From Catellatospora tritici (GTDB lineage: Bacteria > Actinomycetota > Actinomycetes > Mycobacteriales > Micromonosporaceae), in the NCBI RefSeq assembly GCF_019083965.1, contig NZ_JAHRCY010000038.1:1-64000 (forward strand): a stretch of DNA of 64,000 nt, given 5' to 3'. The position numbers and the translations under genes are program-made. Below are positions 47,901 through 59,900 of this stretch, piece by piece (the first letter of the stretch is position 1; each line of letters opens with the position of its first letter). The notes beneath the pieces were generated by a model. It was not told the origin of the DNA. It did no database searches and saw only the letters and a list, made by a program, of their open reading frames with translations.

Positions 47901-50900
47901 GCGCCCAGTCCGACCAGCGCCGTCACCGCGTCGGCGAACCGCACCGCCGCCCGGACCTGGTCCACCCAGTACTGCGGCTCGGTGACCTGGCCCGCGGTGA
48001 CGAGGTGACCCGTGACCGTGGAGACCAGCGGCATCGACGGCTCGCGGTAGGACAGCTCGGCGGCGACCTTCGCGTAGTCGGCCAGCATCGGTTCCATCAG
48101 CAGCGAGTGGAACGCGTGCGACACCCGAAGCCGTGACGTCCGCCGACCGTCGGCTGACAGCTGCGCCACGACCTGCTCGACCGCGGACTCCACCCCGGAC
48201 ACGACCACGGCACGCGGGCCGTTGACCGCCGCGATATCGACCCCGTCCACCAGCAGCGCACTGACCTCGGCCTCGGTCGCCTCCACGGCGACCATCACCC
48301 CACCCGTGGGCAGGGCCTGCATCAACCGGCCACGCGCCGCCACCAGCCTCGCCGCGTCGGCCTGCGACCACACCCCGGCCACACACGCCGCCGACAGCTC
48401 ACCGATCGAATGCCCAGCCAGGAACTGCGGCCGCACACCCCACAACGCCAACAACTCGAACAGCGCCACCTCAACCGCGAACAACCCAGCCTGGGCATAG
48501 ACGGTCTGGTGGACCAGGTCCTCGTCGCCACCCCAGATCACATCCCGGATCGGGCGGTCCAACCAGCGGTCCAGTTCGGCGCAGACCTCATCGAAACGGG
48601 AGGCGAACACCGGGTAGGCGTCATACAGCTCCCGGGCCATGCCCAGGCGCTGCGCACCCTGACCCGTGAACAGGAACGCCACCGTCGGCGCGCCACCCGG
48701 CTTCGGTTGGGCGGACAGGATGCCCGCCTCGTCGCCCGCGAGTGTGTCGAGTGCCGCAAGCAGCTGGTCCCGGGACGTGCCGGTGAGCAAGGCGCGGCGT
48801 TCGAACACCGCCCGGGTCGTCGCCAGCGAGTACGCGATGTCCACCGAACGCAGGTCGGGCCGGGTGTCCAGGTGTTCCCGCAGGCGGGCGGCCTGCTCCG
48901 CCAGGGCGGGCAGGGTCCGGGCCGACAGGACCAGTGGCAGCGCCGCATGCGCCTGGGGCTCGGGCTCGACCGCCGCCGGGGCGGCCACACCTTCGATGAT
49001 CACGTGTGCGTTGGTGCCGCTCAGACCGAACGAGGAGATGCCCGCCCGGCGAGGCCGCCCGGCGACCGCCCACTCCCGCGCCTCGGTCAGCAGCCGTACG
49101 CTGCCCGCCGACCAGTCCACCTGCGCGGACGGCTGCTCGGCGTGCAGGGTCGGCGGCATGACGCCGTGCCGCATCGCCTCGACCATCTTGATCACACCGG
49201 CGACACCGGCCGCCGCCTGGGTGTGGCCCAGGTTCGACTTCACCGAACCCAGCCACAACGGCTCGTCCCGGTCCTGGCCATACGTCGCCAGCAGCGCCTG
49301 CGCCTCTATCGGGTCACCCAGCCGGGTGCCCGTACCATGCGCCTCCACCACGTCCACGTCCGTCGTGCTCAGACCGGCGGCCGCCAGCGCACGCCGGATC
49401 ACCCGTCGCTGCGACGGGCCGTTCGGGGCGGTCAGACCGTTGCTCGCCCCGTCCTGGTTGACGGCCGAACCCTTGATGACCGCGAGAACCGGATGCCCGT
49501 TGCGCCGCGCCTCGGACAGCCGCTCCAGCACGAGCACACCGACACCCTCGGAAACGCCCGTTCCGTCGGCGTCGTCGGAGAACGACTTGCAGCGCCCGTC
49601 AGCAGCCAGACCACGCTGATTGCTGAAATACACGAACATGTCCGGCCGCGCCATCACCGTCACACCACCGGCCAACGCCAGACTGCACTCCCCCGACCGC
49701 AACGCCTGACCCGCCAAATGCATCGCCACCAGCGACGACGAACACGCCGTATCAACCGTGACCGACGGACCCTCCAAACCCAACGTGTACGACACCCGCC
49801 CCGTGACCAGGCTCCCACCACTGGTCGAACCAGACTCCTCACTCAGGCCGTAATCGTGATACATCACCCCGGCGAACACACCGGTCGGCGAACCCTTCAA
49901 CGAACCCGGATCGATACCCGCCCGCTCCAACGCCTCCCACGACGCCTCCAACAGCAACCGCTGCTGCGGATCCATCGCCAACGCCTCATTCGGCGAGATC
50001 CCGAAGAACCCCGGATCAAACTCCGCCGCGTCATACAAGAAACCACCGGTCAAGCCGTAGGTCTTACCCGGCATCCCCGGAGTCGGGTCGAAAATCCGAT
50101 CCATATCCCAACCACGATCGGTCGGGAACGGCGTGATCGCATCCACCCCACCCGCCACCAACCGCCACAACTCCTCCGGCGACGACACCCCACCCGGATA
50201 GCGGCAGGCCATACCGACGATCGCGATCGGCTCGTCGACAGCGACCGCGGCCACGACGGGCCCGTCGTCGACCGCCGAACCCAGCAGTTCACCCTCGACG
50301 AACTCGGCCACCCGCGAGGCGGACGGGTAGTCGAACACCAGCGTCGCGGGCAGACGCAGACCGGTCACGGTGTTGAGCTGGTTGCGCAGCTCCACCGCCG
50401 ACAGCGAATCGAAGCCCAACTCCTGGAAGGCACGATCCGCCTCGACCGCGTCCACCGACGCGTGCCCGAGCACCGCCGCGACCTGGCCGCGGACCAGCTC
50501 CAGGACCGCTGCACGGCGTTCCGCCGCCGCAAGCCCGGCGAGCTGGGCGGAGAGCCCGCCGCCTACCCCCGCCGCCGTCGAGGCGGCCCGGCGCAGCGCC
50601 GGGCGGACCATACCCCGCAGCAGGGCTGGAATCTCGTCCGACCGGGACTCCAGGCCGCGCCGCTCGACCCGCAGCCCGGCGACGCCGGCCCGGCTGGAGG
50701 CGACCGCCGCGTCGAAGACGTGCAACCCCTCGGCCTCGGTGAGCGCGGGCAGGCCCTGACGGGCCATCCGAGCCAGATCCACCTCACTGAGGTACCGGCT
50801 CAACCCGGTCCCGACGTTCCACAGGGCGTACGCGATCGAGGTCGCGACCAGGCCCCGGGCCCGACGGTGTTCGGCCAGTGCGTCCAGGAACACGTTCGCG

Positions 50901-53900
50901 GCCGCATAGTTGCCCTGACCCGCCGCGAGCACGAGCCCGCCGGCCGAGGACAGCAGCACGAACAACTTCAGGTCCATGTGTTCGGTCAGCTCGTGCAGAT
51001 GCCAGGCGGCGTCGGCCTTCGGCGCGAACACCGCGTCCAGCCGTTCCGGGGTCAGCGCCCCGACCAGGCCGTTGTCCGCCAGACCGGCCGCGTGCACGAC
51101 ACCGCCGAGGCGCACCCCCTGCAGCAGCTTCGCCACCGCGGCCCGGTCCGCCACGTCACACGCGGTGACCTGGGTCGAGGCGCCGAGACTCCGCAGCTCG
51201 TCCACCAGTCCCCGGGCACCCGGCGCATCGGGGCCACGGCGACTGGTCAGCACCAGCTTGCGCACCCCGTAGGCGGTGACCAGGTGGCGGGCCAACAGCG
51301 CACCCAGGCCACCCGTGCCACCGGTGATCAGGATCGGCAGGTCGGGGTCGAGGGCGAGCGGTGCCGCGGTCGCGGCGAACGGCACCAGGCGCGGCACCCG
51401 CAGCTCGCCACCGCGAAACGTCAGTTCCGGCTCACCGCAAGCCACGGCCGCGCCGAGCGCACCGGCCACGGCGCCGAGGTCGTCGGCGTCGAGCAGCGTG
51501 ATCCGGCCCGGGTTCTCGGCCTGCGCGGCACGCACCAGGCCCCAGACCGGGGCCTGGGCGAGATCGACCGGATCCGGGGCGACCGCCTGGCGCGTGAGCA
51601 CCACCAGGCGCGTGTCGGCGTACCGGTCGTCGGCGAGCCAGCCCTGCAGCGCGCCGAGCACGCCACCGGTCGCCGACCTGATCCCGGCCAGGACACCGCC
51701 GTCACCGGCGTCGCCGTGGACGACCAGCACCTCGGGCGTCGGCTCGCCTGCGGCCAGGGCCGCGTCGAGTTCAGCGAGATCCGAGTACGACCGCAGCCCC
51801 GCCCCCGGCAGCGCCGCCCCGAGCACGCCCCAGCCGGGCCCGGCCGCTCCAGCAGCCGACCCGACCCCGACCCAGTCCACGTCGTAGAGGAGGGCACCCT
51901 GCGGGCGCGCGGCATCCAGCCGCTGCGCCGCGACCGGGCGGCCCAGCACCGAGGCGACGGTCAGCACCGGCTGGCCGGTCCCGTCGGCGACGGTCAGCGT
52001 CATCGCGTCGCCGCCCGCCGGCACCAGCCGCACCCGCAGGGAGGTCGCCCCGACCGCGTGCAGCTCGACCCCGGTCCACACGAATGGCAGGACTGTCTGC
52101 CCGCTCTCGCCCGTGATGATGCCCGCGTGCATGGCCGCGTCGAACAGCGCCGGGTGCAGGCCGAACCGGGCCGCGTCGGCGTATGCCTGCTCCGGCAGCG
52201 CCACCTCGGCGAACGTCTCCCCGTCCCGGCGCCAGGCGGCGCGCAGACCCTGGAACACCGGGCCGTAGCCGTACCCGTGCTCCCGCAGCGTTTCGTACGC
52301 CCCGGCCAGGTCGACCACTTCGGCGCCCTGCGGCGGCCAGGACACCAGGTCCGATCCGGTGCTCATCGGTGCGGCCGCGCTGAGTGTGCCGTCGGCGTGC
52401 TGCGTCCATACGCTTTCGCCGTCGGCGCGCGAGTGGACCGCCACCGACCGGTCGCCACGGGCGTCGGCGGCGCCCACGGCCACCTGGACCGCGGTTCCAC
52501 CGTGCTCCGGCACTGTCAGCGGTGACTGCATGGCCAGCTCCGCCAGCACCCCGCAACCGACCTGCTGACCGGCCCGCAACGCCAACTCCACGAAGCCGGT
52601 CCCCGGGAACAGAACCGTGTCACCGATACGGTGATCAGCCAGCCACGGCTGCGCCTGAACCGACAGCCGACCCGTCAACACCAGCGCACCCGAATCCGCC
52701 AACAGCACCGACGCACCCAGCAATGGATGATCAGCGGCGTCCAGACCGGCCGCCGTCACATCCGCGACCGCGTTGACCGCGTTGACCCAGAACCGCTCCC
52801 GCTGGAACGCATACGTCGGCAGGTCGACCCGCTGCGCGCCGTACCCGCCGAGCACGGCCGACCAGTCGACCGCGCAGCCACGGGTATACGCGCGCGCCAG
52901 TCCGGCGAGCAGTTCGGCCGTCTCTGACCGGCCGCGTCGCTGCGATGCGCTGAACAGCACAGCGTCGCCGTCGACGCACTGCGCGCCCATCCCGGTCAGC
53001 ACCGCGTCCGGACCCACCTCCATCAGCACGGACACACCCAGTCCGACCAAAGTCGTGACCGCGTCTGCGAACCGCACCGCCGCCCGGACCTGCCCCACCC
53101 AGTACTGCGGATCGGTCAGCTGACCGGTGGTGACCGGCTGGCCGGTCACGGTCGAGATCAGCGCAGTGGTCGGCTCGTGGTAAGACAGTTCCGCCGCGAC
53201 CTTCGCGTAGTCGGCCAGCATCGGTTCCATCAGCACCGAATGGAACGCGTGCGACACCCGCAACCGCGACGTCCGGCGCCCGTCCGCGCCCAGCTGCGCC
53301 ACGACCTGCTCGACCGCAGACTCCACCCCGGACACGACCACGGCACGCGGGCCGTTGACCGCCGCGATATCGACCCCGTCCACCAGCAGCGCACTGACCT
53401 CGGCCTCGGTCGCCTCCACGGCCACCATCACCCCACCCGTGGGCAGGGCCTGCATCAACCGGCCACGCGCCGCCACCAGCCGGGCCGCATCAGCCAACGA
53501 CCACACCCCGGCCACACACGCCGCCGACAGCTCACCGATCGAATGCCCGGCCAGGAACTGCGGCCGCACACCCCACAACGCCAACAACTCGAACAGCGCC
53601 ACCTCAACCGCGAACAACCCAGCCTGCGCGTAGACGGTCTGGTGGACCAGGTCCTCGTCCTCACCCCAGATCACATCCCGGATCGAACGATCCAACCAGC
53701 GGTCCAGCTCGGCACAGACCTCATCGAACCGGGACGCGAACACGGGGTATGCGTCGTACAGCTCGCGGGCCATGCCCAAGCGCTGCGCACCCTGACCGGT
53801 GAACAGGAACGCCGAGACGGCGACGGTGCGAGCCGAGCCGCCGGCGACGCCGACGGCGGCCAGGTCGCCCTCGGCGATGCGGGCCAGCTCGGCGAGCAGG

Positions 53901-56900
53901 CTGTCGCGGTCGGTGGCGGTCACCACCGCGCGATGCTCGAACACGGCCCGGCTCGTCGCCAGCGACCAGGCGACATCGAGCAGGCGGGTGTCCGGTCGCG
54001 CGTCCAGCCGGGCGTGCAGGCGACCGGCCTGGGCCCGCAGGGCCGACGGCGTCTTCGCCGACAGCACCACGGGCAGCACCGTCCCGGCGCTCGGCGCGAC
54101 GGCGGGCGCCGGGGTACGCTCGGGCGCCTCCTCCAGGATCACGTGCGCGTTGGTGCCGCTCAGACCGAACGAGGAGATGCCCGCCCGGCGAGGCCGCCCG
54201 GCGACCGCCCACTCCCGCGCCTCGGTCAGCAGCCGTACGCTGCCCGCCGACCAGTCCACCTGCGCGGACGGCTGCTCGGCGTGCAGGGTCGGCGGCATGA
54301 CGCCGTGCCGCATCGCCTCGACCATCTTGATCACACCAGCGACACCCGCCGCCGCCTGCGTGTGGCCCAGGTTCGACTTCACCGAACCCAGCCACAACGG
54401 CTCGTCTCGGCCCTGGCCATACGTCGCCAGCAGCGCCTGCGCCTCGATCGGGTCACCCAGCCGGGTGCCCGTACCATGCGCCTCCACCACGTCCACATCC
54501 GTCGTGGTCAGCCCCGCCGAGGACAGCGCACGCCGGATCACCCGTCGCTGCGACGGCCCATTGGGGGCGGTGATGCCGTTGCTCGCGCCGTCCTGGTTGA
54601 TCGCGGAGCCCCGGATCACGGCCAGGACCTGGTGGCCGTTGCGGCGGGCGTCGGACAGGCGCTCCAGCACCAGCACGCCCACACCTTCGGACACTCCGGT
54701 GCCGTCCGCGTCATCGGAGAACGACTTGCAGCGGCCGTCCGCCGCCAGACCGCGCTGGCTGCTGAAATACACATACATGTCCGGAGTGGACATAACGGTG
54801 ACACCGCCGGCCAGCGCCAGCGAGCACTCGCCGGACCGCAGCGCCTGACCGGCCCAGTGCAGGGCGACCAGTGACGACGAGCAGGCCGTGTCGACGGTGA
54901 CCGCCGGACCCTCCAGACCCAGGGTGTACGACACCCGCCCGGTGATCAGGCTGCCGCCGCTGGTGCTGCCCAGATCGCTGCCCATGCCGTAGTCGTGGTT
55001 CATGACACCGGCGAAGACACCGGTCGGCGAGCCCTTGAGCGTGCCCGGGTCGATACCCGCCCGCTCCAACGCCTCCCACGACGCCTCCAACAGCAGACGC
55101 TGCTGCGGATCCATCGCCAACGCCTCATTCGGCGAGATCCCGAAGAACCCCGGATCGAACTCCGCCGCGTCATACAGGAAACCACCGGTCACGCCGTAGG
55201 TCTTGCCGGGTGCGCCCGGGGTCGGGTCGAAGATCCGATCCATATCCCAACCACGGTCGGTCGGGAACGGCGTGATCGCGTCCACGCCGTCGGCGACCAG
55301 CCGCCACAACTCCTCCGGCGACGACACCCCACCCGGATAGCGGCAGGCCATACCGACGATCGCGATCGGCTCGTCGACAGCGACCGCGGCCACGACGGGC
55401 CCGTCGTCGACCGCCGAACCCAGCAGTTCACCCTCGACGAACTCGGCCACCCGCGAAGCGGACGGGTAGTCGAACACCAGCGTCGCGGGCAGACGCAGAC
55501 CGGTCAGGGTGTTGAGCTGGTTGCGCAGTTCCACCGCCGACAGCGAATCGAAGCCCAACTCCTGGAACGCACGATCCGCCTCGACCGCGTCCACCGACGC
55601 ATGCCCGAGCACCGCCGCGACCTTCGCCCGCACCTCAGCCAACACCACCCCACGCCGCTCCGCAGCGGGCAGCGCGGCCAGCCGCGACGCCCAGGCGCCA
55701 GCGACGCCCGACGCGGCGGCCGCCCGCCGCAACGACGGACGCACCAACCCACGCAGCAGCGCCGGAACACCGTCGGCGGAGGTACGCAGTGCGGCGGCAT
55801 CGATGCGCACCCCGACGACGGGACCGTCCGCGGCGAGTGCGGCATCGAACAGGGCGAGCCCGTCCTCGGCCGACAGCGCGGGCACGCCCTGCCGCGCGAT
55901 GCGGGCAAGGTCGACATCGGTCAGGTACTGCCCGAGCCCTGCCCCGACGTTCCAGAGGCCGTATGCGATCGAGGTCGCCGCCAGGCCGTTGGCCCGGCGG
56001 TGTGCGGCCAGCGCGTCCAGGAACACGTTCGCGGCCGCGTAGTTGCCCTGGCCCGCGGCCAGGAGCAGACCGCCCGCCGACGACACCAGCACGAACATCC
56101 GCAGGTCCATCCGAGCCGTCAGCTCGTGCAGATGCCACGCCGCGTCGGCCTTCGGCGCGAGCACCGCGTCGAGCCGTTCCGGGGTGAGCGCCCCGATCAA
56201 GCCGTTGTCGGCCACACCGGCCGCGTGCACCACACCGCCGAGCCGTACCCCCTTCAGCAGCTTCGCCATCGACGCCCGGTCCGACACGTCACACGCCGAC
56301 ACCTTCACCCACGCACCGAGGCTCTTCAGCTCCTCGACCAGCTCACGGGCGCCCGGCGCGGCGACGCCACGGCGGCTCGTCAGGATCAGCTTGCGCACCC
56401 CGTACGCGGACACCAGGTGACGGGCGAACAGGGCACCCAGGCCACCCGTACCGCCGGTCACCAGGATCGGCAGGTCGGGGTCGAGGGCGGGCAGGTCGGC
56501 GGCGGGCGTGCGGGCCAGGCGAGGTACGCGCAGCCCGTGGTCGCGCAGTGCCAGCTCCGGTTCGCCGGTGGCCAGCGCCGCGCCGAGCAGCCGGGCCAGG
56601 TCACCGCGATCGGCGGCGGCCGCGTCGAGCAGCGTGATCCGGCCCGGGTGCTCCGCCTGCGCGGCCCGCACCAGACCCCACACCGGGGCGACGGACAGGT
56701 CCAGGCCGCCGGCGCCGCCGACCGCGCCCGAGGTGAGCACCACCAGGCGCGAGTCCTCGTAGCGACGGTCGGCCAGCCAGGTCTGCAGCGCCGCGAGCAC
56801 CCGACCGGTCGCCACCCGCATCCCGATCAGGGGATCGGTGGAACCGTCGCAGGTCAGCAGCACCACCGGCGGGACTTCGACGGCAGCGGGGTCCCAGCCC

Positions 56901-59900
56901 GCGTACACCACCGATTCCGCCGACACCGCCGCGGCCGGAACCCACTCGACCGCCAGCAGCGGCACCGATCCGGCGGTCTGCGCGGCGGCGATCGGACGGC
57001 CCACGACCGAGGCGACCCGGGCCACCGGGGCGCCCACGGCGTCGGCCAACGTCATCGCCACCTCGCCACCGGCCGCCCGGACCAGGGCCACGCGCAGGCT
57101 CGTCGCGCCCGCCGCGTACACCGACACGCTGTTCCAGGCGAAGGGGAGCATCGTCGGGCCGTCCGCACCGTCACCGGCGACCAGGCCCGCATGCATGGCG
57201 GCGTCGAACAGCGCCGGGTGCAGCCCGAACCGGGCCGCGTCGGCGTGCGCCTGCTCCGGCAGCGCCACCTCGGCGAACACGTCCTCGCCCCGGCGCCAAG
57301 CGGCGCGCAGGCCCTGGAACACCGGACCGTAGCCGTAACCCTGCTCGCGGAGCAGCTCGTACGCCCCGGACACGTCGATCGGCTCGGCACCCTGCGGCGG
57401 CCACTCGGCCAGGCCCGACGGGGCGCGGTCGGCCATGTCGCGCAGCAGCACGCCCTCGGCATGCGTCTGCCAACCGCCGTGCTCGGCCCGCGACAGGATC
57501 GCCAGCTGCCGCTCGCCCGACAGGGCCGCGGCTTCGACCACGACACGCACGGGGACGCCGCCGCGCTCGGGCAGCACCAGCGGCGCCTGCAGGGTCAGCT
57601 CGGCCAGCTCGTCGCAGTCGACCTGCCGACCGGCGTGCAGTGCCAACTCCACGAACCCGGTACCCGGGAAGACGATGCTACCGCCGATGCGGTGGTCGGC
57701 GAGCCACGAGTGGCCGTCGACGGAGAGGCGGCCGGTCAGCACGACCGCGCCGTCCACGTCCGGGGCCGCCACCAGTGCCGCGAGCAGCGGGTGGTCCGCG
57801 GACTCCAGGCCCATCGCGGCCGCGTCCTCGGTCGGCCGCTCCAGCATCCAGAACCGTTCGCGCTGGAACGCGTACGTGGGCAGCTCGATCCGGCGGCCGC
57901 CCCGCCCGGCCAGTACCGCCTGCCAGTCCACGCCGACCCCGGCGGTGAACACCCGACCGACCCCGGCCAGCAGCGTGCTGTTCTCGTCCTGGTTGCGGCG
58001 CATCGTCGCCGCGACGGTCACCTCACCGTCGAGGGACTGCTGGGCCATGGCGGTCAACACCGCGTCCGGACCCACCTCCAGCAGGGTCGTGGCGCCCAGT
58101 CCGACCAGCGCCGTCACCGCATCGGCGAACCGCACCGCCGCCCGGACCTGGTCCACCCAGTACTGCGGCTCGGTGACCTGGCCCGCGGTGACGAGGTGAC
58201 CCGTGACCGTGGAGACCAACGGCATCGACGGCTCGCGGTAGGACAGCTCGGCGGCGACCTTCGCGTAGTCGGCCAGCATCGGTTCCATCAGCAGCGAGTG
58301 GAACGCGTGCGACACCCGAAGCCGTGACGTCCGACGACCGTCCGCGCCCAGCTGCGCCACGACCTGCTCGACCGCAGACTCCACCCCGGACACGACCACC
58401 GCGCGCGGGCCGTTGACCGCCGCGATATCGACCCCGTCCACCAGCAGCGGCAACACCTCAGCCTCGGTCGCCTCCACGGCGACCATCACCCCACCCGTGG
58501 GCAGGGCCTGCATCAACCGGCCACGCGCCGCCACCAGCCTCGCCGCGTCAGCCAACGACCACACCCCGGCCACACACGCCGCCGACAGCTCACCGATCGA
58601 ATGCCCAGCCAGGAACTGCGGCCGCACACCCCACAACGCCAACAACTCGAACAGCGCCACCTCGACCGCGAACAGGCCAGCCTGCGCATAGACGGTCTGG
58701 TTGAGCAGGTCTTCGTCGCCGCCCCAGACGACCTCGCGAATCGGCCGGTCCAGCCAACGGTCCAGTTCGGCACAGACCTCATCGAAACGGGACGCGAACA
58801 CCGGGTAGGCGTCATACAACTCCCGGCCCATGCCCAGACGCTGCGCACCCTGACCCGTGAACAGGAATGCGGACGTGGGTGCGGTCGTGGCGCGGCCGTG
58901 GCCGGTCAGCGTCTCCAGGGCCGTGGACAGATCGGCGGTGGTGGTGCCGACGACGACGGCGCGGTGCTCGAACAACGCGCGGGTGGTCGCCAGCGACCAG
59001 GCGACGTCCAGCGGGTTCGGGGTCGGCTCGCCGACCAGTCGGTCGCGCAGGCGCGCGGCCTGGGCATGCAGCGCGGGCAGGGACTTCGCCGACAGCACCC
59101 ACGGCATCGGCCGGGATTCGGGCGTACGCGCGGAGGCCTCGCTCGGCCTCGGCGCCTCCTCCACGATCAGGTGCGCGTTGGTGCCGCTCAGACCGAACGA
59201 GGAGACACCCGCCCGACGGGGCCGCCCGACGGCAGCCCACTCCCGGGCCTCGGTCAGCAGCCGTACATCACCCGAGGTCCAGTCCACCTGCGCGGACGGC
59301 TGCTCGGCGTACAGGGTCGGCGGCATGACGCCGTGCCGCATCGCCTCCACCATCTTGATCACACCGGCGACACCGGCCGCCGCCTGCGCGTGCCCGATGT
59401 TGGACTTGATCGACCCGAGCCACAGCGGCTCGTCCCGGTCCTGCCCGTACGTCGCCAGCAGCGCCTGCGCCTCGATCGGGTCACCCAGCCGGGTGCCCGT
59501 ACCATGCGCCTCCACCACGTCCACGTCCCCGGCCCGAAGTCCGGCCGCGGCCAAGGCTCGGCGGATCACGCGTCGCTGCGACGGGCCGTTCGGGGCGGTC
59601 ATGCCGTTGCTGGCACCGTCCTGGTTGACCGCCGAGCCACGGATCACGGCCAGGATCGGATGACCGTTGCGGCGGGCGTCGGACAAACGCTCCAGCAGCA
59701 GCACCCCGACGCCCTCGGAGACGTTGGTGCCGTCGGCGTCGTCGGAGAACGACTTGCAGCGCCCGTCAGCAGCCAGACCACGCTGATTGCTGAAATACAC
59801 GAACATGTCCGGCCGCGCCATCACCGTCACACCACCGGCCAACGCCAGACTGCACTCCCCCGACCGTAGCGCCTGACCCGCCAAATGCATCGCCACCAGC

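Larger units (their letters stand above)
45200..50233 (-). other. PKS module D: KS-AT(malonyl)-DH-KR-ACP
   Basis: KS 50233-48990, Cys 49744-49742. AT 48680-47650, Ser 48409-48407. DH 47605-46790, His 47503-47501 in HRIGDAILFP. KR 46290-45640, Tyr 45841-45839, with a canonical LDD (46012-46004), so B-type, and a different sequence class from the KRs of modules A-C. ACP 45450-45210, Ser 45349-45347, followed by the docking tail. Confidence 0.9.

Noticed and set aside
45404..58327. Plus-strand open frames of 910, 1371 and 1110 codons opposite the PKS
   Set aside because: All are antisense to intact PKS domains; their apparent repeats are only the reverse of PKS repeats. No start signals or known domains.
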